From: Pseudoxanthomonas sp. 3HH-4 | Lineage (GTDB): Bacteria; Pseudomonadota; Gammaproteobacteria; Xanthomonadales; Xanthomonadaceae | Assembly: GCF_006716465.1 (NCBI RefSeq) | Contig: NZ_VFPB01000003.1 | Span: 418,426-482,425 of the forward strand | Direction of reading: 5' to 3' | Length of the DNA: 64,000 nucleotides | Part shown: in pieces, positions 56,435 through 64,000 of the stretch | How positions within the stretch are numbered: the first letter of the stretch is position 1 | Layout of the letters: every line of letters begins with the position of its first letter | Notes under the pieces: model-generated | Told to the model about the DNA's origin: nothing | Database searches by the model: none | The model's input: only the letters and a program-made list of their open reading frames with translations | Made by a program: the position numbers and the translations under genes

Positions 56435-57855
56435 TCGTCGATCGGAACGTGGCTCAATTCGCCGGTGGCGATATCGTAGCGCAGCACCGCGTGTGCATCC
56501 GTCTCCGCGATCCATACCGCGCCTGCGGCGACGGAAAGACCCGCCGGGCCATGCAGGGCCCGGGGCAGCGCCACGGTGGTGAGTTCGCCGCCACCCAGGC
56601 GCAGCGTGCGCAGGCTGCCGTTGCCACTGTCGGCAATCCACATGACGGGGGCATCGGGACTCAGTGCGATGGCCTGCGGGTGCTGGAGGCGCGCGCGGTC
56701 ACGCGGGCCGTCCTCGGCACCGAACGTCCACGCGCCCTGCCCGATCAGCGTCTGCACCGTATCGCCACGCAACTGCATGGAGCGCACCGCCGAGCCGACC
56801 GCATCGCAGACATAGAGCGTCTGCAGCACGGCTGCCAGACTTGCCGGCTGCGCGAAGGCCGCCATCGGCCCGCTGCCATCGCGGACATCGAGTTGCCCGG
56901 AGCCCGCGCGCGCGCGGATCTCGCGCGTGCCCAGGTCGTAGCTCCACACCCGGTTGTCGCCCGCCATTGCGAGGAAGATCTGGTTGTTGTTCACCACCAG
57001 TGCCTGCGGTTGGTTGAGCGCCACGTTGCGGGGCGCGGCGACCACGCCCTCGACCGGTTCGCCTGCACGGCCGTTGCCGCAGAGGGTATCCACGGTGCTC
57101 GTGGGCAGGTTGATACGCCGCAGGGCATGGTTCCCGGTGTCCGCCACGTATAGCGATTCGCGCACCAGTGCCAGCCCTTGCGGACGGCGGAAAGCCGCGT
57201 GATTGAGCTCGCCGTCGGCGAGGTCGGGGGTGCCCATGCCGAACTGCCGGATCACCCGCCCCAGATGATTGCACTCGAGCACGCGGTGGTGGCCGCTGTC
57301 GGCGACGAACAGGCGGTCAGGCGTGGCCACCAGTCCGGCGGGGAAGCACAACGGCATCCGGGGTTCCGGTCGGGCTTCCCGGAACGTCCGCAGATCATCG
57401 TCCGGCGGCACATGCAGTCCGTCACACAGGCGCGCGATGTGCCGCTCCAGTTCGGCCAGTCCATCCGCACCCACGACCCTATGCTGGACCTGACCCTCGC
57501 CATCGATCAGCAGTACCGTCGGCCACGATTCCACTCCGAAGCGCTGCCACGCCACCCAATCGGCGTCGTGCGCCAGCGGCAGCCCGTTACCGTGCCGGCG
57601 CAGGCGCTTCAGGGCGCTGTGCGGGTCGCGCTCGCTGTCGAAGCGTGGCACATGGATGGCCAACGCCTGTAGCCGACCCAGGTGACGCGCCTGAAGTACA
57701 GCCAGATCGTTGAGCCGCTGCGCGCACCAGGCCGAGGCGCTGTTGACGAAGGCCAGCGCGACGATGCGCCCCCGTTGCTCATGCAGCGTGGTCGCCGGCG
57801 CATTGAGCCACTGCAGGGCGCGAGGCAGTTCGGGGGCCAAGGTCATGTCCGTCAT
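56431..57855 (-). CDS. Thioredoxin-like / NHL beta-propeller protein (NHLRC2-type)
   Basis: 474 residues. The N-terminal thioredoxin-like domain (about 1-150) has IVALAFVNSASAWCAQRL, with one cysteine at the usual active site instead of CxxC, and the cis-Pro segment ESWPTVLLIDGEGQVQHRVVG. The rest is NHL repeats forming a propeller: LFVADSGHHRVLECN, LYVADTGNHALRRIN, LYVCDAVGSAVRSM, MWIADSGNGSLRTL. No signal peptide. The start is ATG 57855 or ATG 57846. The architecture matches the NHLRC2 group, whose activity is unknown. It is embedded in an envelope and repair operon. Confidence 0.85.
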   Translation of the reverse strand: MTDMTLAPELPRALQWLNAPATTLHEQRGRIVALAFVNSASAWCAQRLNDLAVLQARHLGRLQALAIHVPRFDSERDPHSALKRLRRHGNGLPLAHDADWVAWQRFGVESWPTVLLIDGEGQVQHRVVGADGLAELERHIARLCDGLHVPPDDDLRTFREARPEPRMPLCFPAGLVATPDRLFVADSGHHRVLECNHLGRVIRQFGMGTPDLADGELNHAAFRRPQGLALVRESLYVADTGNHALRRINLPTSTVDTLCGNGRAGEPVEGVVAAPRNVALNQPQALVVNNNQIFLAMAGDNRVWSYDLGTREIRARAGSGQLDVRDGSGPMAAFAQPASLAAVLQTLYVCDAVGSAVRSMQLRGDTVQTLIGQGAWTFGAEDGPRDRARLQHPQAIALSPDAPVMWIADSGNGSLRTLRLGGGELTTVALPRALHGPAGLSVAAGAVWIAETDAHAVLRYDIATGELSHVPIDE

Positions 57856-57877
57856 CTTCCCTGATTATGCCCAAGTC

Positions 57878-58342
57878 TCATTCCGGGGAGAGCCGGGCCA
57901 CGACCGCTTGTGCGGCGGAATCGACCAGTCGCCAGACCCGCTGGAAGTCCTCCGGCCCGCCCGTATAGGGGTCCGGCACTTCGCCTCCGGCCTGCACGCC
58001 GGCCCATTCCAGTAACAGCACCACCCGGTCGCGCCGGGTCGCAGGCGCGATCTGCAACACGTCGCGCAGGTTCGCGCGGTCGGCGCAGAGCAGCCAGTCG
58101 AAAGTATCGAAATCGCGTGCGGACAGCTGACGCGCGCGCTGCTTGCCGATATCGACGCCATGGTCGCGGGCGCAGGCGATGGCGCGGCGATCCGGCGATT
58201 CACCGGCGTGCCAGCCACCGGTACCGGCCGAATCCACCTCTACCTGACCGGCCAGCGGCGACGCCCCCAGCCGGGCGCGCAGCGCGCCTTCGGCCATGGG
58301 AGAGCGACAGATGTTGCCCAGGCATACGACCAGCAGCTTCAC
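57878..58342 (-). CDS. Low-molecular-weight protein-tyrosine phosphatase
   Basis: 154 residues from GTG 58342. The P-loop [10 protein letters not shown] contains catalytic C7 and R13, and the general-acid loop is VPDPYTGG with the conserved Asp. In many proteobacteria such Wzb/Etp-type enzymes dephosphorylate tyrosine kinases controlling exopolysaccharide. Here there is no adjacent kinase; the gene sits in the lipid A/KDO operon and starts inside the kdsB stop (GTGA overlap). Confidence 0.92.
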   Translation of the reverse strand: MKLLVVCLGNICRSPMAEGALRARLGASPLAGQVEVDSAGTGGWHAGESPDRRAIACARDHGVDIGKQRARQLSARDFDTFDWLLCADRANLRDVLQIAPATRRDRVVLLLEWAGVQAGGEVPDPYTGGPEDFQRVWRLVDSAAQAVVARLSPE

Positions 58343-59103
58343 TGTTCCGCGCCCTTCAGGATGGATTCCGCGCGGGCAAGGTCTTCGGGGGTATCCACGC
58401 CAGGCGGAAACGGCTCGGGCGTCAGCGCCACGGCGATCCGGTGGCCGGCTTCGAGTGCCCGCAACTGCTCCAGCGATTCGACCAGTTCCAGCCCGCCGGG
58501 TGGCATCTGCGAGAACCGGCGCAGGAAACCGGCGCGATAGGCGTAGATGCCGATGTGGCGCAACCACTGGCCGGCAGGAAGAGCATCGCGCGACTGCGCG
58601 AAGGCATCTCGGTGCCAGGGGATCGGCGCGCGACTGAAGTACAGCGCATCGCCATTGGCGGCACGCACCAGCTTGACCGCATTCGGATCGAACAACGTGG
58701 CAGCGTCGTCGATGTGCACCGCCAGCGTCGCCATCTCCGCGCCACTGGACGCCAGCGTATCGGCAACCGCCCGGATGCCGGCCGGTGGCGCGAACGGTTC
58801 GTCGCCCTGCAGATTCACCACCAGCGCATCGTCGGCCCATCCGGCGATGTCCGCGCACTCCGCGAGGCGATCGCTGCCCGATGCATGCCGTTCGGATGTC
58901 ATCGCCACGCGCACTTCGGTGGCCTGCAATGCGTCACGGATGCGGATGTCGTCCGTGGCAACCCAGACTTCCCGCGCACCAGCGACCAGCGCGCGGCGCG
59001 CCACATGGACGACCAGCGGCGTGCCGCCGAGGAGGCGCAGCGGTTTGCCGGGCAGCCGCGACGCGGCATAGCGGGCAGGAATGGCGACGATGAAATCGGT
59101 CAT
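58339..59103 (-). CDS. kdsB: 3-deoxy-manno-octulosonate cytidylyltransferase
   Basis: Activates KDO as CMP-KDO for lipopolysaccharide core assembly. 254 residues. N-terminal nucleotide site [28 protein letters not shown] with metal-binding Asp, [13 protein letters not shown] and [12 protein letters not shown], all family hallmarks. Start ATG 59103. It lies between lpxK and the phosphatase. Confidence 0.96.
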   Translation of the reverse strand: MTDFIVAIPARYAASRLPGKPLRLLGGTPLVVHVARRALVAGAREVWVATDDIRIRDALQATEVRVAMTSERHASGSDRLAECADIAGWADDALVVNLQGDEPFAPPAGIRAVADTLASSGAEMATLAVHIDDAATLFDPNAVKLVRAANGDALYFSRAPIPWHRDAFAQSRDALPAGQWLRHIGIYAYRAGFLRRFSQMPPGGLELVESLEQLRALEAGHRIAVALTPEPFPPGVDTPEDLARAESILKGAEQ

Positions 59104-59139
59104 CGGGATCCGGATCGGGTCAGGGATGAAGGGAGTTGT

Positions 59140-60162
59140 CTACTTCGCATCCGCTGCCGGCGGACGCATGCGGCCCAATCGGTCCAGCAATGCGATCCAG
59201 AACGCCTCCGGCAGCTTCGCCGTCACCGGCACGCTGTAGAACCAGTTGTTGGCGAACGCGGCGCACTTCACCGCATCCTTCTCGGTCATGAGGACCGGCA
59301 GTTCGCTGCCGAACGCGAAATCTTCCGCACGGTACGCATGATGGTCCGCGAATGCATGCGGCACCACGCCCAAGCCCCGCCGCCTCAACATGGCGAAGAA
59401 ACGGGCGGGATTGCCGATGCCGGCCACCGCATGCACGCGCTGGCCGGCAAAGCTCGCCAGCGGTTTCGGCCGGCCACCCTGCAAGGGGAGCGCGTCATCG
59501 GCCTGCAACTGCATCGGCCATTCGCCGAAGGCTGCCGTGTCATCGGACGAGGGCAGGTTCACTACCCGGAACCCGCACGTCGCCGCGCGCGCCACGGGCT
59601 CTCGCAGGGGACCGGCGGGCATGAGCCGTCCATTGCCATAACGGCGCGCACCATCGATCACCTCGATCTCCACGTCGCGCTGCAGGCGATAGTGCTGCAG
59701 TCCGTCGTCGCAGATCACCACGTCGCAACCGGCCGCCACCAGGGCCTTGGCCGCCGCGACACGATCACGGTCCACGCGCACCCGCGTGCCGGTATGCCGC
59801 GCGATGAGGACGGGCTCATCCCCCCCTTCTTCGGGCGGAGTCGCTGCATCCACCCAGCGCGCCTGCGCTCCGTCGCGGCGGCCGTAACCGCGGCTCGCCA
59901 CACCCGGCCTGAAACCCGCCGCGCGCAGTCGCTCCACCAGCGCGATGGTCAGCGGCGTCTTGCCGGTGCCGCCGGCCGTGATGTTGCCCACCACGATGAC
60001 CGGCACGCCTATCCGTCGATGGCGCAGCAGCCCAGCCCGGTACAGCCACCTGCGCAGGGCAACCAGCACGCCGTATCCGCCCGCGAGCGCACGGGCCCAC
60101 AGGGGCACCGGCCCGTCGCCAAACCAGTAATCCGGCGGTTGCGGCATCGCGCGGTGGCTCAC
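59140..60162 (-). CDS. lpxK: Tetraacyldisaccharide 4'-kinase
   Basis: Phosphorylates the lipid A disaccharide at the 4' position at the inner membrane. 340 residues. A short amphipathic N-terminal segment is followed by a P-loop [19 protein letters not shown] near 58-76 and [16 protein letters not shown] (catalytic region) and EKDAVKC are conserved. GTG 60162 overlaps the msbA stop (GTGA); ATG five codons later is an alternative. Confidence 0.95.
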   Translation of the reverse strand: MSHRAMPQPPDYWFGDGPVPLWARALAGGYGVLVALRRWLYRAGLLRHRRIGVPVIVVGNITAGGTGKTPLTIALVERLRAAGFRPGVASRGYGRRDGAQARWVDAATPPEEGGDEPVLIARHTGTRVRVDRDRVAAAKALVAAGCDVVICDDGLQHYRLQRDVEIEVIDGARRYGNGRLMPAGPLREPVARAATCGFRVVNLPSSDDTAAFGEWPMQLQADDALPLQGGRPKPLASFAGQRVHAVAGIGNPARFFAMLRRRGLGVVPHAFADHHAYRAEDFAFGSELPVLMTEKDAVKCAAFANNWFYSVPVTAKLPEAFWIALLDRLGRMRPPAADAK

Positions 60163-61913
60163 CCCGCCTCACCCTCGCGGAACTGCATCTGGTGAAGATG
60201 CGCGTAAAGGCCGCCTCGTGCCAGCAGTTCCGCGTGCGTGCCCTGCTCGACCAGGCGGCCCTGGTCCAGTACGAGCACCTGGTCGGCGTGCTCGATGGTC
60301 GACAGGCGATGCGCGATGACCAGCGTAGTGCGGTCCGGCATCAACTTCTGCAGGGCGTTCTGCACCAGCCGCTCGGACTCGTTGTCGAGCGCGGCCGTGG
60401 CCTCGTCTAGGATCAGGATCGGCGCGTCCTTCAACATCGCGCGGGCGATCGCCAGGCGTTGGCGCTGGCCACCGGACAGGCGGCCCCCCTTGTTGCCGAT
60501 CGGCGCCTGCATGCGCTCGGGCATCTCCTGCACGAATTCCATCGCGTTGGCGCCTCGGACCGCCTCTTCCATCGCCGTGGCCTCGGCTCCCTGCAGCTCG
60601 CCATACGCCACGTTCGCAGCCACGGTACCGTCGAACAGCATCACCTGCTGCCCCACCAGCGCGATCTGCCGGCGCAGGTCCGCGAGCCGGTAGTCCTGCA
60701 GCGGATAGCCGTCGAGCAGGATCTGGCCGGATTCGGCCTCGTAGAAGCGCGGGATCAGCTTGATCAGCGTCGACTTGCCGCTGCCGGAGCGCCCGACGAT
60801 GGCGGTGACGGTGCCCGGGCGTGCGGTGAAACTGATGCCCTCCAGCGCCGGCCGGCTCTGGCCGGGATAGCGCGTGGTGATATCGCGGAATTCGAGCAGT
60901 CCCTTCGAGCGCTCGAGCGCGCGGCTGCCGGTATCCCGCTCGTCCTCGGCGTCGAGCACGGAAAACAGCCGCTGTGCCGAAGCGACGCCACGCTGCAGCA
61001 TGTTCTGCACGTTGGTCAGCTGCTTGAGCGCCGGGATGATCGCCATCATCGAGATCATCAGCGTGACGAAGCCGCCCGCCGTCAGCCGGCCCGCCATCGC
61101 TTCGCGGCCGGCGAAGAACAGCAGCAGCGCCAAGCCGATCGCGCCCATCAACTGCACCATCGCCGAGGAGACGCTGCGGGTGGCTTCGACCTTCATCGCC
61201 AGCTTCAGGTTCGCGTTCGCCAGACCTTCGTAGCGTGCCAACTCGCTGCCCTGGGCGCCGTAGACCTTGACTTCCTGCTGATTGGACAGCGTCTGGTCCG
61301 CAGCCTGCATCATCTCGGCGCCACTTTCCTGGATGCGGTGGCTGATGCGCCGGTAACGCTTCGCCACCTTGTCCATGATCCACGCCAGCGGCGGGGCCAT
61401 GATCAGGATCGCCAACGTGACCTGCCAACTGGTCCAGAACATCACCACCAGCGCGGCGATGATCTGTAGCACCTGCTGCAGCATGACCTTCATCGCATCG
61501 ACGGCGGCCTGCGCCATCTGATCGGCGTCGGATCCCAGTCGGACCAGCATGGCCGGCACGGGTTCGGTATCGAAGCGCAGGCCCGGCAACCGCAGGTACT
61601 TGCCGAGCACGTTCACGCGCACGTCGCGCGCGATGCTGCGCGCCGCCTTGCCCATGCCCATGTCGGTGACATAACCGGCGATGCCGCGGATGATGAACAG
61701 GCCCACGATGGCCAGCGGCAGCAACAGGCTCTTGGCCTTGTCGCGATCGATGAAGGTCTCGTTGACCACCGGTTCCATCAGCTTGCTGAACGCGCCGCCC
61801 GCCGCTGCCTCGATCAGCATGCCGACAGCGGCCAGCGCCAGCAGCCCGCGGTATGGCCTGGCAAAGCCCATCAGCCGCTTGTAGACCTGCCAGGCAGAGC
61901 CGTCGCGGCTCAC
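60159..61913 (-). CDS. msbA: Lipid A export ATP-binding/permease protein MsbA
   Basis: ABC half-transporter flipping lipid A-core across the inner membrane. 584 residues (E. coli 582). Six transmembrane helices in the first 320 residues, then an ATPase domain with Walker [15 protein letters not shown], signature [17 protein letters not shown], Walker [17 protein letters not shown] and switch His [14 protein letters not shown] 61913 overlaps the exbD stop. Placement with lpxK is the conserved order in gammaproteobacteria. Confidence 0.96.
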   Translation of the reverse strand: MSRDGSAWQVYKRLMGFARPYRGLLALAAVGMLIEAAAGGAFSKLMEPVVNETFIDRDKAKSLLLPLAIVGLFIIRGIAGYVTDMGMGKAARSIARDVRVNVLGKYLRLPGLRFDTEPVPAMLVRLGSDADQMAQAAVDAMKVMLQQVLQIIAALVVMFWTSWQVTLAILIMAPPLAWIMDKVAKRYRRISHRIQESGAEMMQAADQTLSNQQEVKVYGAQGSELARYEGLANANLKLAMKVEATRSVSSAMVQLMGAIGLALLLFFAGREAMAGRLTAGGFVTLMISMMAIIPALKQLTNVQNMLQRGVASAQRLFSVLDAEDERDTGSRALERSKGLLEFRDITTRYPGQSRPALEGISFTARPGTVTAIVGRSGSGKSTLIKLIPRFYEAESGQILLDGYPLQDYRLADLRRQIALVGQQVMLFDGTVAANVAYGELQGAEATAMEEAVRGANAMEFVQEMPERMQAPIGNKGGRLSGGQRQRLAIARAMLKDAPILILDEATAALDNESERLVQNALQKLMPDRTTLVIAHRLSTIEHADQVLVLDQGRLVEQGTHAELLARGGLYAHLHQMQFREGEAG

Positions 61914-62332
61914 TTCTTCGCCTCCGGCGCGGTAGCGATGTTGATTTTCCGGAAACCCAGCTGACCCAGCGCATCCAGCGCCGTCACCACCGCCTGGTGC
62001 GGCGTGCGCGCATCGGCACGCAACAGCACGGGGCGGCCACGGTCACTGCCCGCCACCTGCTGCAGCGTCTGCTTCAGGGCATCGATGTCGGGGCGGAGGA
62101 CTTCATGCTCGTCCACGAAATAGCGCCCGTCGGCGTTGATGAGCACACTCAGCGCCTTGACCTGCGCTGCCACCGGCTCGCCATTGGCGCTCGGCAGCTG
62201 GAGTTGCAACATCGAGCGTGCATCGAATGTGGTGGTGATGACGAAGAAGATGATCAGCACCAGGATCACGTCGATCAACGGTACGAGGTTGATCTCGGGC
62301 TCTTCCTGCGCGCGGTCGTCGCGGATGCGCAT
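61910..62332 (-). CDS. exbD: Biopolymer transport protein ExbD
   Basis: Inner-membrane proton-channel component energising TonB or a Tol-like system. 140 residues. One transmembrane helix (PLIDVILVLIIFFVITTTF, about 18-36) with the functional Asp near its start, followed by a periplasmic domain (VLLRADARTPHQAVV). It follows exbB after nine bases and overlaps msbA. A TonB gene is not adjacent. Confidence 0.94.
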   Translation of the reverse strand: MRIRDDRAQEEPEINLVPLIDVILVLIIFFVITTTFDARSMLQLQLPSANGEPVAAQVKALSVLINADGRYFVDEHEVLRPDIDALKQTLQQVAGSDRGRPVLLRADARTPHQAVVTALDALGQLGFRKINIATAPEAKK

Positions 62333-62341
62333 GCGCAGGCC

Positions 62342-63001
62342 TCAGACGCTGGCAGGTGCCGGCGCGGCCACGCCGGACGGGCGCGCCACCGGGCGGGTGT
62401 GGCGGGCTTCCAGCGCATCGACCAGCGCCGTGGCTTCCTTCTCCATCTCCATCACGTAACCGGTGACCTTGCCGCGGAAATACCGGTGGAACAGCAGCGC
62501 CGGGATGGCCACGATCATGCCCGCCGCAGCGCACACCAGTGCCTTGCCGATGCCGCCCGCCAGCGCGTTGACATCGCCCACGCCACTGTCCTGGATGCCC
62601 AGGAACATCTGGATCATGCCCACCACGGTGCCCAGCAGACCCAGCAGCGGACCGGCGGACGCGATGCTGCCGAGGGCGTTGAGGAACTTTTCCATCCGGT
62701 GGACGACATGCCGGCCGGTGTCCTCGATGCGCTCGCGAATCTGCTCGCGCGGCTTGTTGCGCACATCCAGCGCCGCCGCCAGCACTTCGCCCAGGGGCGA
62801 GTTGCGGCGCAGCGAGTCGATGTGCGCCGCCTCCAGTTGCCCGCGGCCGGCCCAGGCACGGACTTCCTCACCCAGGCCGGGCGGCAGGATTTCCTTTCGG
62901 CGCAGCGACCAGAAGCGTTCCACTACGATGGCCAGGGCCAGTATGCCGAGCAGCAGCAGCGGGATCATCGGCCAACCGCCGGCCTTCACCAGTTCCAGCA
63001 C
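62342..63001 (-). CDS. exbB: Biopolymer transport protein ExbB (TolQ/MotA family)
   Basis: Partner of ExbD forming the proton channel. From GTG 63001 (GGAGGA upstream) it has 219 residues. Transmembrane segments: WPMIPLLLLGILALAIVVERF, GPLLGLLGTVVGMIQMF and ALVCAAAGMIVAIPALLFHRYF, with the conserved Glu and Thr/Gly pattern of the family. The tail is Pro/Ala rich. The longer frame from 63085 lies inside comEC. The comEC stop is two bases upstream. Confidence 0.94.
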   Translation of the reverse strand: MLELVKAGGWPMIPLLLLGILALAIVVERFWSLRRKEILPPGLGEEVRAWAGRGQLEAAHIDSLRRNSPLGEVLAAALDVRNKPREQIRERIEDTGRHVVHRMEKFLNALGSIASAGPLLGLLGTVVGMIQMFLGIQDSGVGDVNALAGGIGKALVCAAAGMIVAIPALLFHRYFRGKVTGYVMEMEKEATALVDALEARHTRPVARPSGVAAPAPASV

Positions 63002-63003
63002 GT

Positions 63004-64000
63004 TCAGTCCTCCGGCACATCGGGCCGTCCTTCTTCCAGCCGATAGGATAGCCCACCGGCCCGCTGGCGCCGCACGGCGTCCCACCAGCGCGGCCGGTCG
63101 TGACGCCGTTCACGCACGCGCAACCCATCGCCACCCAGCCATACGCGAAGTGCGCCGCCGGACTGCGTGTCAAGCAACTCCCCGCCCCGTGCCTGCCACC
63201 TAGCCACTACCTCTGCGCGTGGATGCCCGAACCGGTTGCCAGCCCCGCTGGAATTCACGACAAGCCGGGGCGACGTGGCGGCCACAAACGCCGGATCGGA
63301 TGAGCCGGCACTGCCGTGATGCGGCAGAACGATGACCTCCGACCTGAGCGAGCCCGCATCACGGTGGACCAGTCCACGCTCGACGATGGCGCCGATGTCC
63401 CCCGGCAGCAGGACGCCCCCATGCGGCGTGTCCATCTTCAGTACGCAGCTCGCCTCGTTGCCCAGGTACGGAAAGTAGAGGCCGGGATGCAGGAAGCTGA
63501 AGCGCACGCCGTCCCACGTCCATGACGCGCCCGCCACGCAAGGCGCCCGCGCATCCAGCGGGCTGCCTGGAGGCGCCAGCACTGCCTGTACCGGAAAGGC
63601 ATCGCGGACGGCATCGGCGCCGCCGGCATGGTCGTTGTCGGCATGACTGATCACCATCGCGTTCAGGCGCGACACCCCCAGTGCCCGCAGAGCCGGCACC
63701 ACGGCCCGCTCGCCCGCATCGAAACCTTCCTCGACGGCGGGCCCTGCATCGAACAGCAAAGCATGGTGCGCGGTGCGCACCAGCACGGCCAGTCCTTGCC
63801 CCACGTCGACGACCACCAGCTCGACTTCGCCCTCGCGCGGCAACTCGCGATCCGGCCACAGCAATGGCAGCCACAGCAGCAGCGCCAGCGATTTGCCTGG
63901 CACACCACGCGGCAACAGCAGCCAGAAACCACCGCCCAGTGCCAGCCAGAGCGCCCAGGTGCGACCTTCGGGCAGCCACCACAACGCATGGGGATGTTTT
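63004..64000 (-). CDS. comEC: DNA internalization protein ComEC, C-terminal part (cut by window end)
   Basis: ComEC/Rec2 forms the inner-membrane channel for incoming single-stranded DNA during natural transformation. Only the last ~332 residues are here. A membrane segment near the window edge (ALWLALGGGFWLLLP) is followed by the metallo-beta-lactamase-like domain: VVDVGQGLAVLV, LLFDAGPA, VISHADNDHAGGADAV, LLPGDIG, VIVLPHHGSAGSSD. All metal-binding His/Asp motifs are intact. The frame remains open to base 64000, so the competence domain and N-terminal part lie outside. Confidence 0.93.
   Translation of the reverse strand, partial: KHPHALWWLPEGRTWALWLALGGGFWLLLPRGVPGKSLALLLWLPLLWPDRELPREGEVELVVVDVGQGLAVLVRTAHHALLFDAGPAVEEGFDAGERAVVPALRALGVSRLNAMVISHADNDHAGGADAVRDAFPVQAVLAPPGSPLDARAPCVAGASWTWDGVRFSFLHPGLYFPYLGNEASCVLKMDTPHGGVLLPGDIGAIVERGLVHRDAGSLRSEVIVLPHHGSAGSSDPAFVAATSPRLVVNSSGAGNRFGHPRAEVVARWQARGGELLDTQSGGALRVWLGGDGLRVRERRHDRPRWWDAVRRQRAGGLSYRLEEGRPDVPED

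Overview
This is a GC-rich chromosomal segment from a gammaproteobacterium of the family Xanthomonadaceae (Pseudoxanthomonas, Lysobacter or Stenotrophomonas type). The assignment rests on several signs. GyrA has Gln at position 83. There are GTAG-type REP palindromes of the kind known from Stenotrophomonas and Xanthomonas. The gene order comEC-exbB-exbD-msbA-lpxK-kdsB-PTP-NHL-uvrC-pgsA-tRNA is compact, glk-edd-eda are grouped, and an Oar-like TonB-dependent receptor sits in a LacI-regulated sugar locus. No phage, insertion sequence, integrase or CRISPR array is visible. Genus-level placement is not possible by eye.

Layout. 1-3.3 kb: the 5' part of smc (cut by the window edge) and a divergent aromatic/aspartate aminotransferase. 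3.3-8.8 kb: a CUT1-type ABC ATPase, then glucokinase, 6-phosphogluconate dehydratase and KDPG aldolase (Entner-Doudoroff entry). 9-24.4 kb: the most interesting block, a saccharide-utilisation locus on the minus strand. It contains an Oar-like TonB receptor, a PF10091 'glycoamylase' lipoprotein resembling GH144 endo-beta-1,2-glucanases, a sugar-binding lipoprotein, two permeases, a 1072-residue multidomain (alpha/alpha)6 glycosidase, a LacI regulator and a GH3 beta-glucosidase. Five matches to TGTAAnCGnTTnCA lie in front of the ABC ATPase, the glycoamylase operon, the TonB receptor, lacI and the GH3 gene. They therefore look like one regulon running from outer-membrane capture, through periplasmic hydrolysis and ABC import, to glucose phosphorylation.

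24.4-28.9 kb: yciI-bolA, then divergent scpA-scpB-rluB (chromosome condensation and 23S pseudouridylation). 29-35.3 kb: a flavoprotein, ferredoxin-NADP reductase, a TlpA-like thioredoxin, a Cys-type glutathione peroxidase, small uncharacterised genes and a secreted amidohydrolase. 35.4-40.8 kb: an M3 peptidase, CbpA and Hsp20 chaperones (Hsp20 with a convincing sigma-32 promoter), a peroxiredoxin and a membrane protein. 40.8-51 kb: penicillin-binding protein 1C with its alpha-2-macroglobulin partner, then gyrA. 51-54 kb: tRNA-Val, an FMN glutamate-synthase-like protein and a tRNA-Gly/Cys/Gly/Leu array. 54-64 kb: one long, tightly overlapping minus-strand operon, from comEC (cut by the right edge) through ExbB/ExbD, MsbA, LpxK, KdsB, a low-molecular-weight phosphatase, an NHL-thioredoxin protein, UvrC and PgsA. 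The last codons of pgsA lie inside the first tRNA-Gly.

Many long open frames on the opposite strand of these genes reflect the GC-rich codon bias and were discarded. Starts were chosen by ribosome-binding sites, signal peptides and family length, and several differ from the longest possible frame.
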